NCBI GenBank assembly: GCA_019638455.1
Contig: JAHBTU010000002.1
Coordinates: 1,150,501 to 1,214,500, forward strand
DNA: 64,000 bases
From: Saprospiraceae bacterium
Lineage (GTDB): Bacteria; Bacteroidota; Bacteroidia; Chitinophagales; Saprospiraceae
Direction: 5' to 3'
In this document: in pieces, positions 43,982 to 51,790 of the stretch
Layout of the letters: every line of letters starts with the position of its first letter
How positions within the stretch are numbered: position 1 is the first letter of the stretch
The notes under the pieces: model-generated
Told to the model about the DNA's origin: nothing
The model's database searches: none
The model's input: the letters and a program-made list of their open reading frames with translations, nothing else
Program-made: the position numbers and the translations under genes

Positions 43982-44889
43982 GACTAAGTCAAATTATCGA
44001 AAAAGTAACGGACAAATCCAACTTCCAGTCGCTTGACGGGTACATTGAATTTTGTGCGAATTATCTTGACTTTATTCGGGACAGCCTGCAAGCGGTCATT
44101 GTTTCGCAAAATGAAAACCACTACCATTTTTACCAATACGACCAAAAAGGCAATTTTCAAATCACCCGGCCCATCAATTCAAATTTGATGTTGGACGCCG
44201 ATTCCTATAAGATTGCAGCAACGGAGTTTGTCGGAATGCTTGGTCTGCTGGCAACAACGAGAGGAAAAGAAACAATCGCAAAACCCGAGTTGCGGCCAAC
44301 AGCCAATCGTGTCGTTTACACTATCCAGCAATCCGTTGGCGCGGCTTTGGATGACCTGCCTGCTGGGAAGTCCAACACGGCCAGAAAATTGAATGGCGAC
44401 CTGTTTGAACAATTTGTTCGATTGATAATCAAGCAACTTGGCATAGAATGTAAGGCGGGAGTGGTGCAAGTGCCAGTGTTGATTGACGGGCAGGAAGCTT
44501 TTAAAATGTCGTATCAACACGACCTCATCATCAAGCGAGATAGCGAATTGAAAGTCTTAGGTTCCGTCAAAACATCGAGCAAGGACCGCTTGGACAAGAT
44601 TTTCATAGACAAATTCCTCTACAATCGGCTCACCTCCACAAACATCCCCCACATTGCTGTTTTCCTGAACGACGTACGACGCAAGAATACCAAACGCGAA
44701 AACGAATACGGCATCAACTCAACTTTTCTGCCCGGTCATTTTAAAGGTTACACGGTGAAGTTGAATCCTTTGGATGGCGTGTACTACTGCGACATCCGCC
44801 CGAATATGGTCACGGAAGCCATCTTGAAAGACCACATCAAAACTTTTGACCGCCTGATTTTTGAAGATATTTGGCGATTGCTCCAATAA
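43978..44889 (+). CDS. Putative cognate type II restriction endonuclease
   Basis: This 303-residue protein starts at 43978, overlapping the methyltransferase by 4 bases. No family is assigned with certainty. A conserved-looking core runs KLNGDLFEQFVRLIIKQLG, then YQHDLIIKRDSELKVLGSVKTSSKDRLDKIF. D in HDLII and S-V-K about 18 residues on resemble the PD...SVK active site of the Cfr10I/Bse634I/NgoMIV (CCGG) group. K-T-S-S-K-D-R is similar to that group's recognition helix. The acidic residue expected ~14 positions later could be the Asp in FIDKF. The recognition site is unknown. The remaining N-terminal ~120 residues show no known domain. Confidence 0.68.
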   Translation: MRLSQIIEKVTDKSNFQSLDGYIEFCANYLDFIRDSLQAVIVSQNENHYHFYQYDQKGNFQITRPINSNLMLDADSYKIAATEFVGMLGLLATTRGKETIAKPELRPTANRVVYTIQQSVGAALDDLPAGKSNTARKLNGDLFEQFVRLIIKQLGIECKAGVVQVPVLIDGQEAFKMSYQHDLIIKRDSELKVLGSVKTSSKDRLDKIFIDKFLYNRLTSTNIPHIAVFLNDVRRKNTKRENEYGINSTFLPGHFKGYTVKLNPLDGVYYCDIRPNMVTEAILKDHIKTFDRLIFEDIWRLLQ

Positions 44890-44934
44890 CACCTGTTCAC
44901 CAAATTGACCGCATTTGTGTTGGAGAAACTGTGA
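44890..44934. repeat. 45-bp direct repeat, right copy
   Basis: This is a vestigial duplicate of the dpp4 3' end, including TGA. It starts directly after the endonuclease stop and marks the right edge of the inserted segment. Confidence 0.85.
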
Positions 44935-44936
44935 TT

Positions 44937-44967
44937 CGGATATTTTCGGATAAAATACGGATATTTT
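44937..44967. repeat. Short A/T-rich repeat before the barrel gene
   Basis: CGGATATTTTCGGATA is followed by AATACGGATATTTT. These are two copies of CGGATATTTT with a partial inverse between them. It may be a regulator site or simple repeat. Confidence 0.3.
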
Positions 44968-45032
44968 GAAACCTCACACAGACAGCGTTAGCCCTCTAAA
45001 CCCTATCTTACCTCCGAAAAATCCTCCCGCGT

Positions 45033-45722
45033 ATGAAACACTTGCTCGTACTTGCCGCTCTGTGCCTGCCCGCCCCGAATCTCGAAGCGCAAAAAGCATT
45101 TGGCAAACTCGTCGTCGGCCTTGAAATGGGATTCGATGTCAACCAGTTCACCGAAGGCATCAAACCCCGATTCATACCCGGCATTCAGGCCGAGGCGCCC
45201 TGGGGGCCTTTTTCCTTCGGCATCGGCTTGGGCAGGGAAATCTACCGCGAGTACGACTACTACACCTACACGGGCCAGTCCGTCACGCGCATCGAGAACG
45301 AGCAAGCCGTCACCTACTACCTCTCCGATGCCCACGCCTTTCGCCCTGCCTATTGGACCATCCCCATCAAGATTGACTACCGTTTCCACAAGTGCCACTG
45401 CGTTTTTCTGCACGCAGGCGTGACCTTCGATTTTTTCAGCGACAGCCCGCCCGACCGCATCACGTTTCGCAATGCCGAGCTGCGCCAACAGCCATTGACG
45501 GAGGTGGGGCGCGAGCTCTTGTTCAAACAGCAGACAAAGAGCTACGAGTTCGGCATCGGTTTCAAATTGCATTCCAACGACTACTTCCGCCTCGTGGCTC
45601 GTCCCTCAGTGGTGTGGAGCGAAAATCCCGAGATATACACCGACGCGCCAGCATACATCCCCACGCTGCGCATGACTTTTGGGGCGCAATATGCTTTTAT
45701 CCGGTACGGAAGTAAAAAGTAG
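45033..45722 (+). CDS. Small outer-membrane beta-barrel protein
   Basis: The 229-residue exported protein has the signal MKHLLVLAALCLPAPNLEAQ. Alternating amphipathic strands follow (FGKLVVGLEMGFDV, WGPFSFGIGLGREIYREYDYYTY, AYWTIPIKIDYRFHK, YEFGIGFKLHSNDYFRLVARPSVVW), and it ends MTFGAQYAFIRYG. This pattern matches PorT/OmpW-type small barrels of Bacteroidota. The specific function is not visible. Confidence 0.7.
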   Translation: MKHLLVLAALCLPAPNLEAQKAFGKLVVGLEMGFDVNQFTEGIKPRFIPGIQAEAPWGPFSFGIGLGREIYREYDYYTYTGQSVTRIENEQAVTYYLSDAHAFRPAYWTIPIKIDYRFHKCHCVFLHAGVTFDFFSDSPPDRITFRNAELRQQPLTEVGRELLFKQQTKSYEFGIGFKLHSNDYFRLVARPSVVWSENPEIYTDAPAYIPTLRMTFGAQYAFIRYGSKK

Positions 45723-45803
45723 CGCTTGAAAAGCAGTGGCAGCAACAGCAGAATCATTCGGTCAACACAATGACAACTCACCTTTTCTAAATTCAATTTC
45801 ATC

Positions 45804-46247
45804 ATGAGAAAGCAAGTTTTATTTCTGTATTCCCTTGTTGCCTTCATAGGCATCGCGCTCAATGCTAATGCACAAGCGCGCACGGATGTGCGAGACTTCG
45901 TAGCCGCCGCCAAAGAGACCGGCGAACAATTGGAAAGGCTACTCCCATCCATGCAGAAAGACCGCAAAGCCACAGCATACGTCCCAATAATCGAATCTGC
46001 CATCAGGCTATCCGCGCGCGTGCAGCAAGCAGGAGCCGGAATGAGCCAAAAACAGTACAACGGCTTCCAGCGCGAATTGGCCAAAATCGAGGCAGATTTA
46101 AACACCCAAACCACACAAGAGCAAACCCCACACACCTGCCATGGCAAATGCGAGGCGGACTTTCCCGGAAAAGGCGGAGGCAAAGGCTGGAAGCGATTCT
46201 GGTGCAAAGTTGCCTGCATCAAGCTTGGCCCGATTAGTGGGCAGTAG
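45804..46247 (+). CDS. Small secreted protein with basic Cys-rich C-terminus
   Basis: I do not recognise a family. The 147-residue protein has a signal peptide (MRKQVLFLYSLVAFIGIALNANAQA). A helical middle part follows (VRDFVAAAKETGEQLERLLPSM; YNGFQRELAKIEADL). A glycine- and lysine-rich tail carries four Cys: TCHGKC, then about 16 residues on, WCKVAC. The tail resembles small disulphide-bonded peptides. It lies 81 bp after the barrel gene and may share its transcript. Confidence 0.55.
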   Translation: MRKQVLFLYSLVAFIGIALNANAQARTDVRDFVAAAKETGEQLERLLPSMQKDRKATAYVPIIESAIRLSARVQQAGAGMSQKQYNGFQRELAKIEADLNTQTTQEQTPHTCHGKCEADFPGKGGGKGWKRFWCKVACIKLGPISGQ

Positions 46248-46269
46248 AAGCATCTGCGAATAAAACTTC

Positions 46270-46330
46270 TTCGCCGTTCCATCGGAACGACACCTCACTC
46301 GTTTAGGCATCGTTTTGACGGAACGGCGAA
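46270..46330. repeat. Inverted repeat after the Cys-rich gene
   Basis: TTCGCCGTTCC (46270-46280) and GGAACGGCGAA (46320-46330) are exact inverse complements. There is no T-run, so a terminator role is uncertain. Confidence 0.45.
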
Positions 46331-46363
46331 AACATCCTTTAGCGCGCCCCCCTATTCTCCAAT

Positions 46364-46427
46364 TATAGTCAACGCAAATCAGCCCCGGCCAAGTGGAAAC
46401 GGACGGGGCTGATTTGCGTTGACTATA
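46364..46427. repeat. Perfect 23-bp inverted repeat next to an IS remnant
   Basis: The arms 46364-46386 and 46405-46427 are exact inverse complements (right arm begins GGGGCTGATTTGCGTTGAC), with an 18-base loop. A half copy is at 13568-13612. Confidence 0.7.
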
Positions 46428-46435
46428 CCAGGAAC

Positions 46436-46947
46436 AGAGCGGAAAGTTGGCTAAACGCAAATACCGGCGAGAGAACTTTCCATACGATGAACAAGCAGAT
46501 GAATTTACCTGTCCCAACAATCGAAAATTGAAGCACATAGGTGATCGAACCGATAAAAGCACAACAGGCTATAAAAAATCATGGCGTTTGTACGAATGTG
46601 AAAGTTGTGCAAACTGCCCTTTTGCAGCCGAATGCAAAAAGAGTGAAGAGAAAAACCGAACAGTTCGTTTTAGCCCCAAGTACGAGGCATATAAGGCTCA
46701 AGCCAAAAAATTGCTTGAATCCGGCAAAGGCTTGCAAATGCGCTCTGAGCGGTCTATAGAAGTAGAAAGTGGCTTTGGCGACATCAAATACAATATGCAA
46801 CACCGACGATTTGTCCTGCGCGAGCGTAAAAAAGTGTACATCGAGTTCGGGCTCCTGGCCATAAGCCATAACCTGAGGAAGGTCTATTGTGAAAAATCCG
46901 GAATCTGGGCGGCTTACTATGCCCAAAGAGCAAGAAAAAGGGCTTAA
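46436..46947 (+). pseudogene. IS1182-like transposase, C-terminal remnant
   Basis: About 165 residues of a DDE transposase remain, with no ATG start and no N-terminal catalytic part. The zinc-ribbon-like segment FTCPNNRKLKHIGDRT... CESCANCPFAAECKKSEEKNR is typical of IS1182-family proteins. So are SIEVESGFGDIKYNMQHRRFVLRERKKVYIEFGLLAISHNLRK and the ending. The inverted repeat at 46364-46427 adjoins the break point. Two hairpins follow the stop. Confidence 0.75.
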
Positions 46948-46960
46948 ATGCCCCCTTTTT
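46935..46960 (+). terminator. Hairpin overlapping the transposase stop
   Basis: AAAAAGGGC pairs with GCCCCCTTTTT around TTAAAT. The stem ends in T, consistent with an intrinsic terminator of the IS. Confidence 0.45.
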
Positions 46961-46979
46961 GACTGCTTTTAATAAAAAT

Positions 46980-47013
46980 CCGGTTGTGGCGCTCTATAAG
47001 CCGCCACAACCGG
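46980..47013. repeat. Strong 12-bp hairpin at the presumed IS end
   Basis: CCGGTTGTGGCG (46980-46991) and CGCCACAACCGG (47002-47013) are exact inverses. It may be the right end of the degraded IS. Confidence 0.5.
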
Positions 47014-47139
47014 ACACAAAAAACAAAAAGGTTGGCTAAACTCATCAGGGAAAGAAACCTAAGGATAAAACCCTTTTGACACAACCCCTCGTTTCAAAAA
47101 CATTCAGTAGTGTGACTTTTCATCCCAACCACAAAATAT

Positions 47140-49227
47140 ATGCACACTTTGCCACGCCGTTTCGCAATCGCTTTCTTGCTCGCCGGGCTTTTTGCCGTGG
47201 GCGCTTCGGCCCAAACCACCCGCGACCTGTTTTCCCGCCCGGGGCTTGCCGTGGGCGCTTACCACCTCAACTATTTTGACGGCACCTGGAGTACCTCGTG
47301 GCGCTATGCCGGCGACACGCTGCTGTGCGGCGAGTCGCTGCTGGTCTTTGAGCATTTGGCCAATCGGTTCAACCCTACCTTGCTTCAGGTGGAGGGGGGG
47401 CGGGTGTTCCAGCGAAACTTTGACAATCCCTGCGTGCCGGGCACACTGCTCTACGATTTCGACCTCGACGTGGGCGATACGTTTCCGCTGTCGGGCTATT
47501 GGGGAACACTGGACATGACCGTGACGGAAAAAGGAACGCGCACGCTGCTCAACGGCGAGTCCCGGCGATACCTTCAATTGACCACGCCCGGTACCTCCTC
47601 CATAGCGCTCGACTGGATCGAAGGGATTGGCGACGTGCGGTGGGGCGCGTTCTCCCATTTTTACGACTTTGAGGGCTACTCCACGTTTGTTTGCGCCCGC
47701 GACGCATCGGGCGACCTGTGGGCCAACCCGACCGAGAACTGGAAATGCGACTCCCTGCTCTGCCCGGTGCCCATCACCCGTTTTTCCGTGGCGACCAACG
47801 AGAAAACGGTGACGCTTAGCAACCAATCGCTCAACGGCAAATCGTGGCTGTGGGAGTTTGGCGACGGGCAAACCGCCACCGAGCAGCACCCCGTGCACGA
47901 ATACGCCGCCCCCGGCTGCTACGACGTGTGCCTGACCACCTACACCGATTGCCTGCAACGGGGGTTCCGTACCTGCGTCACCACGCCCATCTGCATTGAC
48001 CCGGCGTGGAAACTGCACCCCACGCCGCCCGCTGTGCCAACGAACGAGTACATTTCCGATGTTGAATTTTTGACCCCCGACCTCGGCTGGGTACTCGCCC
48101 GAAACTCCATCTGGAAAACGACCGACGGCGGCCAGACTTGGGCGCAACAGTCCCACCCCGCTGCGCCGGCGCCGGCAGACCGCATTTTGCAACAAATAAA
48201 TATGCTGGACGCGCAAAGAGGCATCATCGCCTGCGGGCATTACAACGGCAACAGCGCCATGAAGGCCATCTTGGTCACCAATGACGGCGGCCAAACCTGG
48301 CAAGAACGCGGCGACAGTACCTATTTCATCAGCACCGCCCTGCTTACGTCCGACGGCCAAGCATTTGCCACGCGGCAGTTTCAGGGCCTGTACTATTCCG
48401 CCGACGGCGGGGCGACTTGGGTCAACCGTAAAACACCGAACTTGCTGCACTTGGTTTGGCTGCAATACATGGGCAACAATATGCTCTACGCTTTGGGTTT
48501 TCAGGGAATTGCACCGCAACATATCCCCATGTTCGCCAAATCGCCCGATGCCGGCCTGACTTGGCAAGTTACGCCCATGCCCGACTGGCCCGTGCAGTAC
48601 GACGGGCATTTTTTTGACACACAAACCGGCTGGGCGCTCGGCAAAGCGGGCGAACTGATCCGCACCGACGATGGCGGCCAAACCTGGATACCCTACACCT
48701 TCGGGGAAATGCGGGCGGCCAAAAACATTGCCTTCGCCGATGCCCAGCACGGCTGGGCCGTGGGCGACGGCGGCCTGGTGCTGCGCACCACCGACGGCGG
48801 CCTGCACTGGACGCGCGAAAACTGTGGCTACACAGGCAACATGCGCAGCCTGTCGGCCCCGGTGCCCGGCAAGGCATTTGCAAACGGCTCCCAACATGAC
48901 CTGCTCGTGTTTGCTCCCGGCGCCCCGCCTCCCTGCGATCTCGGCACCCATACACATGTCCCTGCTGCGGGCACTCCCGATCTGTTGCTGGCACCCAATC
49001 CGGTCTCGGCCATGCTTCAGGTACGGCTATCCGGCGAGACGCCGCTGCAAAACGGAGATCGCTTGCTGGTTTTCAATATGCTTGGAAAACCGGTTGTGCA
49101 GCACACCTGCTCGGGCAGCGAAAGCGAACGATTAGATTTGTCCGCTTTGCCTGCCGGTTATTATGTGCTGACGGCTGTGCGTGGCGGGCAGTTGGTGGCA
49201 CAGGGGCGGTTTGTGGTGGTGCGCTGA
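47140..49227 (+). CDS. Secreted YCF48/PKD protein with T9SS sorting domain
   Basis: The 695-residue protein has a signal peptide (MHTLPRRFAIAFLLAGLFAVGASA) and an N-terminal beta domain. A PKD domain follows near residues 215-270 (FSVATNEKTVTLSNQSLNGKSWLWEFGDGQTATEQHPVHEY). A YCF48-like beta-propeller has repeated motifs SIWKTTDGGQTW, ILVTNDGGQTW, LYYSADGGATW, LIRTDDGGQTW and LVLRTTDGGLHW. The last ~70 residues are a type IX sorting domain (LLAPNPVSAMLQVRL, LLVFNMLGKPVVQ, LPAGYYVLTAVRGGQLVAQGRFVV). It is a surface or secreted protein, with ligand unknown. Confidence 0.82.
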   Translation: MHTLPRRFAIAFLLAGLFAVGASAQTTRDLFSRPGLAVGAYHLNYFDGTWSTSWRYAGDTLLCGESLLVFEHLANRFNPTLLQVEGGRVFQRNFDNPCVPGTLLYDFDLDVGDTFPLSGYWGTLDMTVTEKGTRTLLNGESRRYLQLTTPGTSSIALDWIEGIGDVRWGAFSHFYDFEGYSTFVCARDASGDLWANPTENWKCDSLLCPVPITRFSVATNEKTVTLSNQSLNGKSWLWEFGDGQTATEQHPVHEYAAPGCYDVCLTTYTDCLQRGFRTCVTTPICIDPAWKLHPTPPAVPTNEYISDVEFLTPDLGWVLARNSIWKTTDGGQTWAQQSHPAAPAPADRILQQINMLDAQRGIIACGHYNGNSAMKAILVTNDGGQTWQERGDSTYFISTALLTSDGQAFATRQFQGLYYSADGGATWVNRKTPNLLHLVWLQYMGNNMLYALGFQGIAPQHIPMFAKSPDAGLTWQVTPMPDWPVQYDGHFFDTQTGWALGKAGELIRTDDGGQTWIPYTFGEMRAAKNIAFADAQHGWAVGDGGLVLRTTDGGLHWTRENCGYTGNMRSLSAPVPGKAFANGSQHDLLVFAPGAPPPCDLGTHTHVPAAGTPDLLLAPNPVSAMLQVRLSGETPLQNGDRLLVFNMLGKPVVQHTCSGSESERLDLSALPAGYYVLTAVRGGQLVAQGRFVVVR

Positions 49228-49273
49228 CAAACAGTCAAACTTTCGTTTTCACCGGGTTAATCAAAAACTAAAC

Positions 49274-49306
49274 TTGCTTTTTTACCGGGTGAAACTGTTA
49301 CTTTTG
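49274..49306 (+). promoter_or_regulatory. Promoter of the AAA/DUF4143 gene with ACCGGGT repeats
   Basis: TTG (49274-49276) is followed after 22 bases by TACTTTTG (49299-49306). TTTTCACCGGGTTAA overlaps the upstream flank and TTTTTACCGGGTGAA lies in the spacer. The ACCGGGT direct repeat, which is also nearly palindromic, could be an operator. Confidence 0.5.
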
Positions 49307-49320
49307 CAGAAAATAACAGC

Positions 49321-50577
49321 ATGGAAGTTCCAAGACTGATGCTGGCCGAGCTGGTCAAGCACCTCGATAAAGAGGAAATCACGCTGCTCGTCGGCCCTCG
49401 GCAGGCGGGCAAGACGACCCTGCTGCGCCACCTAAGCGAGCAACTCCAGGCGGACGGCGCCCTTTGCCTGTTTTTTAATTTGGACATTGACACAGACGCG
49501 CAGCACTTCACGTCGCAGCAGCGGTTTGTCGAGCGGGTAGAGGCGCTCGCCGGCGGACGGCGTGCCTACGTTTTTATGGATGAAGTGCAGCGCCTCGAAA
49601 ACGCCGGGCTTTTCTTGAAGGGCGTTTTTGACCGGCGATTGCCGCACAAGTGGATCGCCACGGGTTCGGGAAGTTTGGAGTTGAAGGAAAAAATCGCCGA
49701 GTCGTTGGCCGGCAGAAAACGGAACTTTCTGCTCTTCCCGGTCTCGATGGAGGAATTTCTGAACTACCGCCTCGGCACAACCGATGCCGACCGATCCATG
49801 ACCTTGCTTGCCACCGATGCAGGGGCGGAAGAACGCCTGCTGCTGGAATACCTGCAATTCGGCGGCTACCCCAGAGTCGTGACTAGCCCCGACGACACCG
49901 AAAAAAGATTGGTGCTGGGCGAAATTTTCCAGAGTTACATCGAGCGCGACATCCAGGTGTTGCTCCGCTTAGAAAAGTCGCGCGAGTTGGTCACGTTGCT
50001 GCAATTGGTCGCCAACCGCATCGGCCGGCTCATCCAGTTTCAAGACTTGGCCAATTTGACCAACCTGAGCGTGGCCACGGTCAAAAACTACCTCTGGTAT
50101 GCTCAAAAAACGTTCGTCATCGAAGAGGTACTGCCCTATTTCACCAACAAGCAAAAGGAATTGACCAAATCTCCGCAGTACTATTTCGTGGACAACGGGC
50201 TGCGCAACTACCTGCTCGGCAACGTTCCCATCACACCCGTTTCACCCGAATTTGGCTTTGTTTTTCAACAATTGGTCTTTCAACTCCTGCGCCAACGGTT
50301 TGTTGATAGCATTGCCGCCATCCGGTACTGGAGAACCCAAAATCAGGCCGAGGTGGATTTTGTCGTCCACGACGGGCTGAATCTGCTGCCCGTAGAGGTC
50401 AAAGCCGCCCCGATGAAGCAACCGCAAATCGAGCGCTCGTTGCGCAGTTTTATCGAAACCTACCGCCCGGCAGAGGCCTGGGTCGTGAACCGGAGTTTGG
50501 AAACCTCGGTGAAAATCGGCGCGACCACCGTGCGGTTTTTGCCGTGGTTTCGACTGATCGGGGCGAGTGGGGTTTGA
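49321..50577 (+). CDS. AAA ATPase with DUF4143 C-terminal domain
   Basis: This 418-residue protein has Walker A GPRQAGKTTLLRHL (residues 25-38) and Walker B AYVFMDEVQRLENAG. A winged-helix-like middle follows (LVANRIGRLIQFQDLANLTNLSVATVKNYLWYA). The DUF4143 domain contains FVDNGLRNYLLG and a nuclease-like EVDFVVHDGLNLLPVEVKAAP (E/D...EVK). These proteins are widespread, often mobile or in variable regions, and their role is not established. It lies in the accessory zone between T9SS and IS genes, with its own promoter. Confidence 0.85.
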   Translation: MEVPRLMLAELVKHLDKEEITLLVGPRQAGKTTLLRHLSEQLQADGALCLFFNLDIDTDAQHFTSQQRFVERVEALAGGRRAYVFMDEVQRLENAGLFLKGVFDRRLPHKWIATGSGSLELKEKIAESLAGRKRNFLLFPVSMEEFLNYRLGTTDADRSMTLLATDAGAEERLLLEYLQFGGYPRVVTSPDDTEKRLVLGEIFQSYIERDIQVLLRLEKSRELVTLLQLVANRIGRLIQFQDLANLTNLSVATVKNYLWYAQKTFVIEEVLPYFTNKQKELTKSPQYYFVDNGLRNYLLGNVPITPVSPEFGFVFQQLVFQLLRQRFVDSIAAIRYWRTQNQAEVDFVVHDGLNLLPVEVKAAPMKQPQIERSLRSFIETYRPAEAWVVNRSLETSVKIGATTVRFLPWFRLIGASGV

Positions 50578-50885
50578 GGTTGTTTGATAGGCGACACATC
50601 TATTTTTTCTGACAGGATGAACAAGATTTATGGGATATACCTCTCGCCGTTGGCTGTTGGCCATTGGCTTTTGGCTAAACATCACAATGTCAATTATTTG
50701 GGCCGATAGTTATGCACAAAACTTGGCGGCGTGAGGTATAAATGAGGCGGCTTTGCCGCCGAATCGGCCATCAGAACTCAATCAAAACAACATGGCCATC
50801 GGTTTTGAATTTTTATGGATAAGTATGGCTAATTTTTTGGAATAAAATTAGTTTTTCGGCTAATTATGGATAAAAATGGGGCTTA
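50578..50885. other. Intergenic stretch of repeat fragments left of the IS5 element
   Basis: No gene is seen. GACAGGATGAACAAGATTTA (50611-50630) matches the inner arm of the 119-bp element. The stretch 50649-50676 is built of TTGGC-type short repeats. AAAACTTGGCGGCGTGAGGTA near 50719-50739 matches the dispersed 56-bp repeat. Confidence 0.5.
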
Positions 50886-51788
50886 GACCATGTTCAAAAA
50901 TTATTTGTTTTAAAAAACATGGGAATCGGTGCGTAATTTTGAGTTGACCAAAACTTAAAAATTATGCAAACGCAGTTTACTGAGTTGACCGATTCCCAAT
51001 GGGAAGTTCTGAAAGAAGTTTTGCCCTACCAAAGGAAACGCAAACATAATTTGCGAGCCGTCGTGAACGGCATTTTGTACTTGCACCGGACAGGCGGCCA
51101 GTGGCGCAACCTGCCCGCTGTTTTTCCGCCTTGGAAGAGCGTGTACTATTATTTTCATCGGTGGTCGCGCCAGGGTGTTTGGCAAACGGTGAACGACTGG
51201 GTGGCCGAACTGGAGCGGCTTTTTTGGGGCAAGGAGGTCAGCGCAAGCCTTGTCTGCATTGACAGCCAATCTGTTAAGGCAGCGCCTTTTGTCCACGAAG
51301 AAAGGGGCGTTGACGGCAACAAGAAAGTGAACGGACGCAAGCGGCACATCCTGGTGGACACTTTGGGTCTCGTCATTGGTGTGGTGGTCAGTGCCGCCAA
51401 CAAGCCCGACGGTCAAATGGGCATTCAATTGTTGAAACAATGCTCGGCCCACTTTGGCCGGTTGAAAAAGATTCTGGTGGACGGGGTTTACGCCGGCGCT
51501 TTCAGCGAGTTTGCCGCCTCCGAACTCGGCGTGGAGGTGGAGATATCTTCACGTCCGCCAACCTCCAAGGGCTTTGTGCCCATCAAAAAACGCTGGGTCA
51601 ACGAACGGACTTTCGGCTGGTTCAATTTCTTCCGACGATTGGATAAAGACCATGAAAAAACAACAAAAAGTTCGGAATCCATGATATTGCTGGCGAACAT
51701 TCAAGTGATTTTAGGGCGAATGGCCGCTTGACAAAAAGTTGTTCTGCACTAACCCCACCTCACTAACCAAAAATTTTTGAACATGCTC
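50886..51788 (+). mobile_element. Complete IS5-family insertion sequence, 903 bp
   Basis: The left end 50886-50909 (GACCATGTTCAAAAATTATT...) and the right end 51765-51788 match as inverse complements at 21 of 24 bases. TTA flanks both sides (50883-50885 and 51789-51791), a 3-bp target duplication expected for this family. One transposase gene fills it. It is intact and possibly active. Confidence 0.85.
50964..51731 (+). CDS. IS5-family transposase
   Basis: This single-frame 255-residue DDE transposase has an N-terminal DUF4096-like domain (ELTDSQWEVLKEVLPYQRKRKHNLRAVVNGILYLHRTGGQWRNLP). The catalytic Asp lie in ASLVCIDSQSVKAAP and KKILVDGVYAGAF. The Glu region is KRWVNERTFGWFNFFRRLDKDHE. TAATTTTG at 50934-50941 inside the IS is a likely -7 promoter element. 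Confidence 0.92.
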   Translation: MQTQFTELTDSQWEVLKEVLPYQRKRKHNLRAVVNGILYLHRTGGQWRNLPAVFPPWKSVYYYFHRWSRQGVWQTVNDWVAELERLFWGKEVSASLVCIDSQSVKAAPFVHEERGVDGNKKVNGRKRHILVDTLGLVIGVVVSAANKPDGQMGIQLLKQCSAHFGRLKKILVDGVYAGAFSEFAASELGVEVEISSRPPTSKGFVPIKKRWVNERTFGWFNFFRRLDKDHEKTTKSSESMILLANIQVILGRMAA

Positions 51789-51790
51789 TT

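Noticed and set aside
43025..44889. Considered as a larger defence island (with AAA/DUF4143 and fic as parts)
   Set aside because: The R-M pair is sharply bounded by the 45-bp repeat. The fic and DUF4143 genes lie 4-7 kb away with unrelated genes between, so a single system is not supported.
47104..48957. A 617-codon open frame opposite the YCF48/PKD gene
   Set aside because: It is antisense to a protein with signal peptide, repeats and sorting domain. The translation is low-complexity Gly/Ala/Arg.
50649..50676. TTGGC short tandem units considered as a VNTR or integration site
   Set aside because: The units are irregular and only a few copies long, with no flanking att-like duplication.
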